Source: Prevotella sp. (lineage in GTDB: Bacteria; Bacteroidota; Bacteroidia; Bacteroidales; Bacteroidaceae). Taken from it: a stretch of DNA of 38,989 nt. The notes under the pieces were generated by a model that was not told the origin of the DNA, searched no databases, and saw nothing but the letters and a program-made list of their open reading frames with translations. The DNA lies in assembly GCA_017455845.1 (NCBI GenBank), contig JAFSYY010000116.1, forward strand, positions 1 through 38,989, read 5' to 3'. The number at the start of each line of letters is the position of its first letter. Position 1 is the first letter of the stretch. Below, in pieces: positions 6,857-15,146 of the stretch. The position numbers were made by a program, and so were the translations under genes.

Positions 6857-9800
6857 ATGGCAAAGAGATTCGCTGTGCATAACGGCTTGAACCTGAATCA
6901 GGTTAACAATGAGATTTTGGAGAGGTGGATGAAGGAGGATATCTTTCATCGCAGCATAGACGAGCGTGAGGGCTGTCCGCAGTTCGTATTCTTCGAGGGG
7001 CCTCCCTCTGCTAATGGCCATCCCGGTATTCACCACGTGCTGGCCCGCAGTATCAAGGATACCTTCAACCGCTACAAGACCATGCAGGGCTTCCAGGTGA
7101 AGCGCAAGGCGGGCTGGGACACCCACGGTCTGCCCGTGGAACTGGGCGTGGAGAAGGAACTGGGTATCACCAAGGCCGACATTGACAATAAGGAGAGCGA
7201 GAAGTATATCTCGACCGAGGACTACAACAGGAAATGCCGCGAGAACGTGATGATGTTCACACAGGAATGGCGTGAACTGACAGAGAAGATGGGCTACTTC
7301 GTGGACCTCGACCATCCTTATATCACTTACGACAACAAATATATTGAGACCCTGTGGTGGCTGTTGAAGCAGTTCTACCAGAAGGGCCTGCTCTATAAGG
7401 GTTATACCATCCAGCCGTATTCGCCTGCTGCCGGCACGGGTCTTTCTTCTCACGAATTGAATCAGCCCGGTTGCTATCGTGACGTGAAGGATACCACCTG
7501 CACAGCGCTGTTTAAGATGAAGAATCCTAAGCCTGAGATGGCTCAGTGGGGCACGCCTTACTTCATGGCCTGGACCACCACGCCTTGGACACTCGCAGCC
7601 AACTCCGCACTCTGCGTAGGTCCGAAGATAGACTATGTGGCTTTGGAAACCTATAACCCCTATACCGCAGAGAAGATTACCGTGGTGATGGCTGATGCCC
7701 GTGTGCCGGCATACTTCGACACCGCGGCCGAGATTACCGACGGTGGCGAGATGCCAGAATATAAGAAAGGTGAAAAGTTCCTGCCTTACCGTGTGGTGGG
7801 TCGCTATAAGGGTACTGACCTCGTAGGTATGGAGTATGAGCAGTTGCTGCCCATGATTAAGCCGATGGGTGATGCCTTCAAGGTAATACCCGGTGATTAT
7901 GTGACTACTGAGGATGGTGCAGGTATCGTACATATTGCGCCTAACTTCGGTGCCGACGATGCCTTTGTAGCCAAGAAGGCAGGCATCTGTCCTATTGTGC
8001 TGATTGACAAGAAAGGCGCTGAGCGTCCGGTGGTTGACCTGCAGGGTAAGTACTTCGTGATTGAGGACCTCGATGCCGACTTCGTAAGTAAGTATGTTGA
8101 CGTAGAGAAGTGGGGCAAGTATGCCGGTCGCTACGTGAAGAACGCCTACGACGATACGCTTACCGACAAGGACGAGACACTCGACATCAGCATCTGCATG
8201 GACCTGAAAGCCGAAGGAAAGGCCTTTAAGATTGAGAAACATGTACATAACTATCCCCACTGCTGGCGTACGGACAAGCCCGTGCTCTACTATCCCCTTG
8301 ACTCTTGGTTTATCAAGAGTTCGTCGATGAAGGAGCGCATGAGCGAACTGAACAAGACCATTAACTGGCAGCCGGAGTCAACTGGCTCAGGTCGTTTCGG
8401 CAACTGGCTCGACAACCTGAACGATTGGAACCTCTCACGTTCTCGTTTCTGGGGCACGCCGCTGCCCATCTGGCGCTCAGAGGACGGTGAGGAGAAATGT
8501 ATCGGCAGTCTGGAAGAACTCTATAGCGAAATTGAGAAGGCTGTTGCTGCTGGCGTTATGGTAAGCAACCCGCTGAAGGACAAGGGTTTTGTGCCTGGCG
8601 ATATGTCGCAGGAGAACTACGACAAGATTGACGTGCATCGTCCCTACGTGGATTATATCATGCTGGTCAGCGAGAGCGGCAAGCCCATGAAGCGCGAGAG
8701 CGACCTGGTTGATGTGTGGTTCGACTCTGGTTCGATGCCTTACGCCCAGATACACTATCCCTTCGAGAATAAGGAACTGATTGACGAGAAGAAGGCATTC
8801 CCCGCCGACTTCATCAACGAGGGTGTGGACCAGACACGAGGCTGGTTCTTCACGCTCCATGCCATTGCTACGATGATCTTCGACTCGGTGGCCTTCAAGA
8901 ATGTTATTTCTACAGGTCTTGTACTTGATGCCAAGGGCGACAAGATGTCGAAGCACAAGGGTAATGTGGTGAGCCCCTTCGAGATGATTGACAAATACGG
9001 TTCTGACGCCGTGCGTTTCTACATGATGACCAACAGCGAGCCTTGGGATAACTTGAAGTTCGACCCCGAGGGTGTGGCAGAGGTGAGCCGTAAGTTCTTC
9101 GGCACCTTATATAATACATACTCGCTGTTTGCGATGTATGCCAATGTGGACAATTTCGACCCCGCCACACCGCAGATTCCCGTGGAGCAGCGTCCGGAAT
9201 TTGACCGCTGGATTCTTTCGTGTCTGAACTCGCTCGTGAAGGGTGTGGAGTCCGAGATGGACGGCTATGACCCCACGCGTGCCGGCCGACTCATCGACAA
9301 GTTTGTGGACGAAGACCTCTCGAACTGGTATGTGCGTCTGAACAAGAAGCGCTTCTGGGGCAAGGAGATGGACGACGATAAACTGGCTGCCTACCAGACA
9401 CTGTATGAGTGCTTGATGACAGTATCAAAACTGTTGGCCCCCTTCGCCCCGTTCTTTGCCGACCGTATCTATACCGATATGGGCGGTGCTCTGGACAGCG
9501 TGCACTTAGAAAAGTTCCCTGTGGCCAACCTGTCGCTAGTGAACGCCGATCTGGAGCAGCGCATGGACATTGCCCAGCGCATCACCACCATCGTGCTCGC
9601 CCTGCGTCGTAAGGAGAGCATCAAGGTGAAGCAACCGCTGCAGACCCTGATGATTCCGCCGGTGGACGAGGCACAGCGTGCAGCCATCGAGAGCGTGAAG
9701 CAGATCTTCCTGCAGGAGGTTAACGTAAAGGATGTGAAATTTGTTGAGGGTCAGGGTGTTCTGGTTAAAAAGGTGAAGTGTAACTTCCGCACGATGGGTA

Positions 9801-10279
9801 AGAAGTTCGGCAAGATGATGAAGGCTGTAGCCGCTGCCGTTGACGCTCTCTCGCAGGAGCAGATAGCCCTGTTAGAGAACGATGGTACTATCGCTATTAA
9901 CGTGGACGGTCAAGACCTCATAGTAGAAGTTTCCGATGTAGACATCATCAGCGAGGATATCCCTGGCTGGCTGGTGGGCAACGAAGGCAACCTGACTGTG
10001 GCACTCGACATCACGCTGACCGATGAACTGCGCAATGAAGGCATGGCCCGCGAACTGGTGAACCGCATCCAGAACATCCGTAAGAAGAGCGGACTGGAGA
10101 TTACCGACCGCATCTGTGTGTCTATTGAACCCAACGAGGCAGCCACCAATGCCGTGAAGGCTTTCGGCGACTATATCGCCCGTCAGGTGCTGGCCGACGA
10201 CATCAGAATGGAGAACAACGACGGTCAGGCCGTTGAATTCGATGACTTTAAACTGAATATCAATATAACTAAATCTTAA
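6857..10279 (+). CDS. ileS: Isoleucyl-tRNA synthetase
   Basis: It charges tRNA-Ile with isoleucine in the cytosol. The 1140-residue class I synthetase shows the HIGH-type motif in GPPSANGHPGIHHV (about residues 44-57), the editing domain signature MAWTTTPWTLAANSALCVG, EDGAGIVHIAPNFGADD, DVWFDSGSMPYAQ, and KMSKHKGN (about 696-703). The anticodon-binding region follows, with DRWILSCLNSLV and the NWYVRLNKKRFWG stretch. Length and the PGIHH form fit the longer type of IleRS found in Bacteroidetes. ATG 6857 was chosen because the upstream in-frame start at 6755 would lie within the terminator and promoter. The next gene begins 5 bases after the stop, indicating an operon. Confidence 0.97.
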   Translation: MAKRFAVHNGLNLNQVNNEILERWMKEDIFHRSIDEREGCPQFVFFEGPPSANGHPGIHHVLARSIKDTFNRYKTMQGFQVKRKAGWDTHGLPVELGVEKELGITKADIDNKESEKYISTEDYNRKCRENVMMFTQEWRELTEKMGYFVDLDHPYITYDNKYIETLWWLLKQFYQKGLLYKGYTIQPYSPAAGTGLSSHELNQPGCYRDVKDTTCTALFKMKNPKPEMAQWGTPYFMAWTTTPWTLAANSALCVGPKIDYVALETYNPYTAEKITVVMADARVPAYFDTAAEITDGGEMPEYKKGEKFLPYRVVGRYKGTDLVGMEYEQLLPMIKPMGDAFKVIPGDYVTTEDGAGIVHIAPNFGADDAFVAKKAGICPIVLIDKKGAERPVVDLQGKYFVIEDLDADFVSKYVDVEKWGKYAGRYVKNAYDDTLTDKDETLDISICMDLKAEGKAFKIEKHVHNYPHCWRTDKPVLYYPLDSWFIKSSSMKERMSELNKTINWQPESTGSGRFGNWLDNLNDWNLSRSRFWGTPLPIWRSEDGEEKCIGSLEELYSEIEKAVAAGVMVSNPLKDKGFVPGDMSQENYDKIDVHRPYVDYIMLVSESGKPMKRESDLVDVWFDSGSMPYAQIHYPFENKELIDEKKAFPADFINEGVDQTRGWFFTLHAIATMIFDSVAFKNVISTGLVLDAKGDKMSKHKGNVVSPFEMIDKYGSDAVRFYMMTNSEPWDNLKFDPEGVAEVSRKFFGTLYNTYSLFAMYANVDNFDPATPQIPVEQRPEFDRWILSCLNSLVKGVESEMDGYDPTRAGRLIDKFVDEDLSNWYVRLNKKRFWGKEMDDDKLAAYQTLYECLMTVSKLLAPFAPFFADRIYTDMGGALDSVHLEKFPVANLSLVNADLEQRMDIAQRITTIVLALRRKESIKVKQPLQTLMIPPVDEAQRAAIESVKQIFLQEVNVKDVKFVEGQGVLVKKVKCNFRTMGKKFGKMMKAVAAAVDALSQEQIALLENDGTIAINVDGQDLIVEVSDVDIISEDIPGWLVGNEGNLTVALDITLTDELRNEGMARELVNRIQNIRKKSGLEITDRICVSIEPNEAATNAVKAFGDYIARQVLADDIRMENNDGQAVEFDDFKLNINITKS

Positions 10280-10284
10280 GACTT

Positions 10285-10671
10285 ATGGCAGAGAAAACCC
10301 GTTACACTGACGAGGAACTTGAGGAGTTCCGTCAGATAATCAATGAGAAACTGGCCCTGGCTAAACGTGACTATGACCAGATGATGGCTGCACTGACAAA
10401 CCAAGACTCTAACGACGTAGACGACACATCGCCCACCTACAAGGCTCTGGAGGAGGGTAGCGCTACACAGTCTAAGGAAGACTTGATACAGTTTGCTGCA
10501 CGTCAGCAGAAGTTCATTCAGGGACTCAAGGCTGCGCTGGTGCGTATTGAGAACAAGACATACGGCATTGACCGCATCACGGGAAAACTGATTCCTGCGG
10601 AGCGTCTCCGTGCCGTCCCTCATGCTACATTGAGCGTAGAGTCAAAGGAAATGGAGAGGCATAGCAAGTGA
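10285..10671 (+). CDS. TraR/DksA family regulator lacking zinc-finger cysteines
   Basis: This small protein (128 residues) has the DksA/TraR layout: an N-terminal coiled coil (EELEEFRQIINEKLALAKRDYDQM), an acidic segment near its tip (NDVDDTSPTYKALEEGS) and the C-terminal GIDRITGKLIPAERLRAVPHAT. Relatives bind the RNA polymerase secondary channel. The product contains no cysteine at all: the usual first zinc ligand position in YGIC.VTG is Asp here (YGIDRITG). It would need to fold without zinc. It sits between ileS and lspA with 5-base and overlapping junctions, an order common in Bacteroidales. Confidence 0.85.
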   Translation: MAEKTRYTDEELEEFRQIINEKLALAKRDYDQMMAALTNQDSNDVDDTSPTYKALEEGSATQSKEDLIQFAARQQKFIQGLKAALVRIENKTYGIDRITGKLIPAERLRAVPHATLSVESKEMERHSK

Positions 10672-11411
10672 GCAGGGCTAAAGAGATTATGACAAGGGGA
10701 CGACTGGCGGTGATACTGATCATCGCCATCCTCCTTATTGACCAGTTCATCAAGATATGGGTGAAGACCCACATGGAACTGCATGAGAGCATCCGTGTGA
10801 CCGACTGGTTCTACATCAGTTTCATTGAGAACAACGGCATGGCCTACGGCATGCAGATAGGGTCCAAACTGCTGCTGTCGCTCTTCCGTATCGTGGCCAT
10901 CGGTGTCCTGGGCTATTATATCTGGCTGCAGGCGCGGCTGAAAGACGTACGCTGGGGATATATCGTCTGCTTATCGATGATACTGGCAGGGGCTGTCGGC
11001 AACCTCATCGACTGCTTGTTCTACGGCCTATGCTTCGATGCATCCACCGTGGGCCACGTCAGCCAGTATGTAGGCTTTGGCAACGGCTATGAGTCGTTTC
11101 TCTTCGGCCGCGTGGTGGATATGTTCTATTTCCCCCTCATCGTGACTACTTATCCTGAATGGGTGCCGTTCTGGGGTGGCCAGGAATTTATCTTCTTCAG
11201 TCCTGTGTTTAATTTCGCCGACTCCAGTATCAGCGTGGGTGTCGTGGCTCTGCTGCTGTTCTATCGTAAGGAGATCAGCAGGATTTCCTTCATTATTGGA
11301 GGAAGGACGAAGGAGAAAGGAGTAAGAACAAAGGACGAAGGAGGAAGGACGAATGAGGAAGGAGGAAGAATGAAGGAGGAAGGAGTAAGGACGAAAGGAG
11401 ATGCAGAGTAA
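10668..11411 (+). CDS. lspA: Lipoprotein signal peptidase (signal peptidase II)
   Basis: It removes signal peptides from prolipoproteins in the inner membrane. The catalytic aspartates are visible in GRVVDMFYFP (Asp about 151) and FNFADSSIS (Asp about 185), with the family motif GNLIDCLFYG before them and membrane helices at about 12-29, 67-88, 95-112 and 188-200. The loop between GNLID and GRVVD is longer than in E. coli, as usual in Bacteroidetes. GTG 10668 overlaps the previous stop (GTGA); ATG 10689 is a possible alternative start. The last 37 residues are a highly charged tail with a 7-residue period (GGRTKEK, GVRTKDE, GGRTNEE, GGRMKEE, GVRTKGD) encoded by a 7-base DNA array. That tail is not part of the enzyme family. 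The end overlaps the next gene by 11 bases. Confidence 0.93.
   Translation: MSRAKEIMTRGRLAVILIIAILLIDQFIKIWVKTHMELHESIRVTDWFYISFIENNGMAYGMQIGSKLLLSLFRIVAIGVLGYYIWLQARLKDVRWGYIVCLSMILAGAVGNLIDCLFYGLCFDASTVGHVSQYVGFGNGYESFLFGRVVDMFYFPLIVTTYPEWVPFWGGQEFIFFSPVFNFADSSISVGVVALLLFYRKEISRISFIIGGRTKEKGVRTKDEGGRTNEEGGRMKEEGVRTKGDAE
11298..11395 (+). repeat. 7-base repeat array coding the LspA tail
   Basis: Fourteen heptamers follow each other without interruption, all variants of GGAnGAA (GGAGGAA, GGACGAA, GGAGTAA, GAACAAA and similar). Since 7 is not a multiple of 3, three units make one 7-residue protein repeat. The array ends 5 bases before the ATG of the next gene, so it also forms the region upstream of that start. 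Confidence 0.85.
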
Positions 11412-12369
11412 TAGATTAGCAATGGTGATGACGGCGGCGTTATGCCTTTGGCTGGTTGCTGCCTGTAAGCCTGGTACACCTTCCGAGTATATCCAGCCCG
11501 ATGATATGGAGGATATCCTTGTTGACTATCACCTGGCCAGGGCGATGGCCGAGCGTGCTACTACCGATTCCTACGAACAGAAGAACTATATGCAGGCTCT
11601 CTATATAGAGGCCGTGATGCAGAAGCATGGTGTGACGAAAGCCGAGTTCGACTCGTCGCTCATTTATTATTTCAGGCGTGCCGACCGTTTCGACGATATG
11701 TATGAGCGGGTATCGGAAAGACTCGATGAGCAGGCGCTGGTGCTTGGTGCCTCGGAGCGTGAGATAGGCATGTATTCCACCTTCAATGCCACTGGCGACA
11801 CCGCCAATATTTGGTCTGACAGGAAGAACCTTGCCATGCTCACCGTCCCGCCATACAACCAATGGGATTTTGAGGTGCCTGTAGACACCACCTTCAGGCA
11901 AGGCGACAGTTTCCTGATGCAGTTCATGGCCGACTTTATGTTTGAGGACGGCTCACGCGACGGTGTGATTTTCCTGGCAGTGACCTACGGCAACGACACA
12001 ACCATCTGTAGGAATACTCATTTCTCCTCGTCAGGATTCCAGCAGTTGCGCCTGAACGCCTTCGACGGCCATGACATCAAGCGCATCCGGGGCTTTTTCT
12101 ATCTCGGCAACAGCAGCGAGCGTTCAACCACCACGCGCATACTCTTTGTGAACAACATTCAGTTTGTGCGCTTCCATCAGAAGGAGAAAAAGAAAGATGA
12201 AAAAGTTGAGGAAAGTAGCGTCAAACAAGATAGCATTGCCCGACGGGCAGATACAGACTCTGTCGGTAGTGGAGATTTGCGACGGGCAGGTGACGGCTCT
12301 CTACCCGCTGACTCAGGAACAGCCGTTCACCGAATGGGTAGGCGGATGTCTGAGCCTAAGACGCGATGA
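11401..12369 (+). CDS. DUF4296 lipoprotein
   Basis: The product has a signal peptide with lipobox (LWLVAAC) and the DUF4296 start pattern IQPDDMEDILVDYHLARAMAE, with the conserved region to about residue 100 (KHGVTKAEFDSSLIYYFRRAD). A beta-rich part follows to about residue 260 (NNIQFVRFHQK). The function of DUF4296 is unknown; members are Bacteroidales surface or periplasmic lipoproteins and often lie next to lspA, as here. The last 60 or so residues are low-complexity and overlap another gene (12197-12415) read in a different frame. The authentic end of the family is therefore probably near 12180, and the tail may be a read-through product. Confidence 0.82.
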   Translation: MQSNRLAMVMTAALCLWLVAACKPGTPSEYIQPDDMEDILVDYHLARAMAERATTDSYEQKNYMQALYIEAVMQKHGVTKAEFDSSLIYYFRRADRFDDMYERVSERLDEQALVLGASEREIGMYSTFNATGDTANIWSDRKNLAMLTVPPYNQWDFEVPVDTTFRQGDSFLMQFMADFMFEDGSRDGVIFLAVTYGNDTTICRNTHFSSSGFQQLRLNAFDGHDIKRIRGFFYLGNSSERSTTTRILFVNNIQFVRFHQKEKKKDEKVEESSVKQDSIARRADTDSVGSGDLRRAGDGSLPADSGTAVHRMGRRMSEPKTR

Positions 12370-12415
12370 GCAGGGCTTGTTGAGATGTTACTATCAAGAC
12401 AGAATAATAGAATAA
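12197..12415 (+). CDS. Small conserved-looking protein overlapping the DUF4296 gene end
   Basis: A 72-residue protein starting MKKLRKVASNKIALPDGQ and including VVEICDGQVTALYPLTQEQPF and TEWVGGCLSLRR. It has a balanced composition and alternating beta-like pattern. The first 173 bases overlap the DUF4296 frame, whose product there is low-complexity. An AAGGAG sits 10 bases before the ATG, unusual in this window and supporting the start. It resembles small uncharacterised Bacteroidales proteins encoded near transporter genes, but no family name can be given. The nucleoside permease starts 23 bases after its stop. Confidence 0.65.
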   Translation: MKKLRKVASNKIALPDGQIQTLSVVEICDGQVTALYPLTQEQPFTEWVGGCLSLRRDEQGLLRCYYQDRIIE

Positions 12416-12438
12416 AAGAACTAAAAATCTATAAGATT

Positions 12439-13770
12439 ATGAACACAAAAGTACGTTTGGCGGTGATGAACTTCCTGGAGTTCGCCGTCTGGGGAGCCTA
12501 CCTCACGTGTATGGGCAATTACTTAGGCAGCGCCGGTCTTGGCGAGCAAATCTCATGGTTCTATGCCATTCAGGGTATCGTGTCTATCTTCATGCCCACG
12601 TTGATGGGCATCGTGGCCGATAAGTATATGCAGCCGCAGCGGGTGCTGGGACTGTGCCATCTGGCTGCAGGAGCCTTCATGCTGGTTTGTTGGTGGATGG
12701 GTGTTCAGGCCGGCTTTGGTCAGGAACTGCCCAACAAGTCGCTCTTTATCGTGATGTACACCTTGAGTGTTGCCTTCTTTATGCCTACCATAGCGCTGGC
12801 TAATACCACCGCCTTCTCCATACTGAAGGACAACGGACTGGACACCGTGAAGGATTTCCCGCCTATCCGCGTGCTTGGCACCATTGGCTTTATCGCCACG
12901 ATGTGGTTTGTCAACTGCGCCGTTTGGGAGGATGGGTCGTTCTCGTTCACCCTGGCCGAGAATGCGCATAAGTTCCAGTACACCTACATGCAGTTCTTCG
13001 TGTCCGGCGTGTTGAGTATTGCCCTTTGTGCCTATTGCTTCACGCTGCCCGAATGTAAGTTGAAGAAGCAGGAGGCTGGTCAGCAACGCTCGCTTGTGGA
13101 GTCGTTAGGACTGAACGCCTTCAAACTGTTTAAGACCAAGAAGATGGCGTTGTTCTTTATCTTCTCGGCCCTGCTGGGTATGTGTCTGCAGGTGACCAAC
13201 GGCTATGCAGGGCCGTTTATCACCAGTTTCAAGGGCAATCCGGAGTTTGCTGATACTTTTGCAGCCAACAACGCCACGTTACTGACCAGTATCTCTCAGA
13301 TCAGTGAGGCCCTGTGCATCCTGATGATACCTTTCTTCCTGAAGCGCTACGGCATCAAGGTGGTGATGCTCATGTCAATGTTTGCGTGGGTGTTCCGCTT
13401 CGGCTTCTTCGGCGTTGGTAATCCTGCCATGCCGGGGGTGCTGCTCTTTGTGTTGTCGTGCATCGTCTATGGTGTGGCCTTCGACTTCTTCAATGTGTCT
13501 GGCGGTATCTTCGTGGACCAGGAGTGTGCGTCCGATATCAAGGCTTCGGCACAGGGATTGTTTATGATGATGACCAACGGTCTGGGTGCTACCATCGGCA
13601 CCTTGGCAGCCGGCGAGATTGTGAACCATTTCTGTCAGTGGCAAGACGGTTACCTGCTTGGTGTCGAGGAGTCCGGCTGGCAGACCTGCTGGTTTATCTT
13701 CGCCGCCTTCGCTCTGGTGGTGGGTGTCTCCTTCGCCTTGGTGTTCAACCCAGATAGAAACAGGAAATAG
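12439..13770 (+). CDS. Nucleoside permease of the major facilitator superfamily (NupG/XapB-like)
   Basis: This 443-residue inner-membrane protein has 12 predicted helices and the features of the nucleoside:H+ symporter family: FLEFAVWGAYLTCMGNYL at the start, FMPTLMGIVADKYMQPQRVLG in loop 2-3, PTIALANTTAFSILKD, FPPIRVLGTIGFI and, in the C half, FDFFNVSGGIFVDQE followed by SAQGLFMMMTNGLGATIG. It probably imports nucleosides by proton symport. ATG 12439 begins the conserved MNTKVRLAVMNFLEF; the in-frame start at 12385 would overlap the previous gene. A 7-base array fills the whole gap to the next gene. Confidence 0.88.
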   Translation: MNTKVRLAVMNFLEFAVWGAYLTCMGNYLGSAGLGEQISWFYAIQGIVSIFMPTLMGIVADKYMQPQRVLGLCHLAAGAFMLVCWWMGVQAGFGQELPNKSLFIVMYTLSVAFFMPTIALANTTAFSILKDNGLDTVKDFPPIRVLGTIGFIATMWFVNCAVWEDGSFSFTLAENAHKFQYTYMQFFVSGVLSIALCAYCFTLPECKLKKQEAGQQRSLVESLGLNAFKLFKTKKMALFFIFSALLGMCLQVTNGYAGPFITSFKGNPEFADTFAANNATLLTSISQISEALCILMIPFFLKRYGIKVVMLMSMFAWVFRFGFFGVGNPAMPGVLLFVLSCIVYGVAFDFFNVSGGIFVDQECASDIKASAQGLFMMMTNGLGATIGTLAAGEIVNHFCQWQDGYLLGVEESGWQTCWFIFAAFALVVGVSFALVFNPDRNRK

Positions 13771-13840
13771 TTAACTCTTAACTCTTATCTCTCAACTCTA
13801 AACTCTAAACTCTAAACTCTAAACTCTGAACTCTAAACTA
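13771..13840. repeat. 7-base repeat array filling the complete gap between two genes
   Basis: Ten heptamers (TTAACTC, TTATCTC, TCAACTC, TAAACTC four times, TGAACTC, TAAACTA) occupy exactly the 70 bases from the permease stop to the ATG at 13841, with no base left over at either end. Confidence 0.9.
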
Positions 13841-14374
13841 ATGAGGCGTACACTATTAAGATTCGAGAGACTGCAACAGATTGTTGGTGGTGAGGGCATG
13901 GCCGTCATCATCCTCACCGACATGGAGCGTAAGAATGCCGTCTCCGTGGTTTGCGACGAACCTATGTCACAGCAGATACAGATGCGTGTCTCGAATCCCA
14001 AATTGTGTAAGAACATGCTGCCAGAGACGCTGCTCTCGTTGCTGACGTCGAGTTATGAGATGATGATTTGCGGACTCTTCGAAGGACAGTATCAGGTGGT
14101 GCTGATGGATGACATCGGCAATTTGGTGCGTCTGCGCATGAGTGATGCCGTGCTGTTGAGCCTGATGTCCGACATCCCGCTCTATATTGAGAACGGACTG
14201 ATGGAAAGACAGTGTTATCCCTACGACGAGAAGGCCGACAGCATTGCCATTCCCATCAACACCATGGATCTGCCCAGGTTGAAGATGGCTATGGAGAAGG
14301 CCGTGGAAGATGAGAACTATGAACTGGCTTCGCAACTGCGCGACGAGATAAACCGCCGACATCATTATAAGTAG
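13841..14374 (+). CDS. DUF151 bifunctional-nuclease family protein with C-terminal UVR motif
   Basis: The first 130 residues match the DUF151 (bifunctional nuclease) fold: VIILTDMERKNAVSVVCDEP, LPETLLSLLTSSYEMMICGLFEGQYQVVLMDD and the closing VRLRMSDAVLLSLMSDIPLYIENGLME. The last 35 residues form a UVR motif (LPRLKMAMEKAVEDENYELASQLRDEINR) as in UvrB and UvrC, which binds partner proteins. This pairing is usual in Bacteroidetes. DUF151 members have been linked to nuclease activity, but no catalytic residues can be assigned from sequence alone. The N-terminus is somewhat unlike the family (RRTLLRFERLQQIVGG), but the ATG directly abuts the repeat array and no better start exists. Confidence 0.8.
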   Translation: MRRTLLRFERLQQIVGGEGMAVIILTDMERKNAVSVVCDEPMSQQIQMRVSNPKLCKNMLPETLLSLLTSSYEMMICGLFEGQYQVVLMDDIGNLVRLRMSDAVLLSLMSDIPLYIENGLMERQCYPYDEKADSIAIPINTMDLPRLKMAMEKAVEDENYELASQLRDEINRRHHYK

Positions 14375-14407
14375 GCGGTAGCAAACTATTCACTAGCAAA
14401 GCGACCT

Positions 14408-15142
14408 ATGAAAGAGATACGGTTCTTCTTTGTGCCCGATGCCGCTACGGTGGCCGAACTGCCTGACGACGAGGCCGTGCATGCCGTCCGCGTGCTGCGC
14501 CTTCAGCAGGGCGACGAGATGATGCTGATGGATGGCAATGGCACGTACTATAGGGCCCTGGTGACGCTGGCCACGCAGAAACGATGCCTCTACGATATCA
14601 TAGAGACAATGCCTCAAGAGCGCCAGTGGCAGGGACATGTCCATCTGGCCATAGCCCCTACGAAGATGATGGACCGGATAGAATGGCTGGCTGAGAAGGC
14701 CACTGAGGTAGGCATCGACGAGATGACTTTCCTTGACTGCCAGTTCTCTGAGCGTCGCTCCGTGAAACTGCCGCGAATAGAGAAAATCGTGGTGTCGGCC
14801 GTGAAGCAGAGCCGCAAGGCCTATATGCCTGTGCTCAACGATATGACCGATTTCAAGAAGTTTGTGAACTATCACACGACAGGCCGTCGCTATATTGCCC
14901 ATTGCTATGACGAGATACCGCGTGTCAACCTCTTTGACACCTTGCGTCAGGACGAGGCTGATGAAGATGCGCTGGTGATGATTGGGCCGGAGGGCGACTT
15001 CTCTGTCGACGAGGTGCGTATGGCCGTCGATGCCGGCTTCGTGTCCGTTGATTTAGGCAAGAGCCGTCTGCGCACGGAGACCGCCGGCCTCGCAGCAGTG
15101 ATGATGATGCAGTTGGCGCAAGCGGCAGTGAAAAACAATTAA
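14408..15142 (+). CDS. rsmE: 16S rRNA (uracil-1498-N3)-methyltransferase
   Basis: It methylates U1498 of 16S rRNA in the 30S subunit using S-adenosylmethionine. The 244-residue protein has an N-terminal PUA-like part (MKEIRFFFVP, HAVRVLRLQQGDEMMLMDGNG) and a C-terminal SPOUT domain with the trefoil-knot motifs: EKATEVGIDEMTFLDCQFSE, KQSRKAYMPVL, VMIGPEGDFSVDEV and the final LGKSRLRTETAGLAAV. Length is that of the family (about 240). It follows the DUF151 gene by 33 bases and precedes the DUF3256 gene by 4, so it is probably in an operon with both. Confidence 0.95.
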   Translation: MKEIRFFFVPDAATVAELPDDEAVHAVRVLRLQQGDEMMLMDGNGTYYRALVTLATQKRCLYDIIETMPQERQWQGHVHLAIAPTKMMDRIEWLAEKATEVGIDEMTFLDCQFSERRSVKLPRIEKIVVSAVKQSRKAYMPVLNDMTDFKKFVNYHTTGRRYIAHCYDEIPRVNLFDTLRQDEADEDALVMIGPEGDFSVDEVRMAVDAGFVSVDLGKSRLRTETAGLAAVMMMQLAQAAVKNN

Positions 15143-15146
15143 AGAT

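Noticed and set aside
6845..8260. A 471-codon open frame on the reverse strand
   Set aside because: It lies entirely opposite ileS, which has all synthetase motifs. The antisense product shows no family pattern and arises from the codon use of the real gene.
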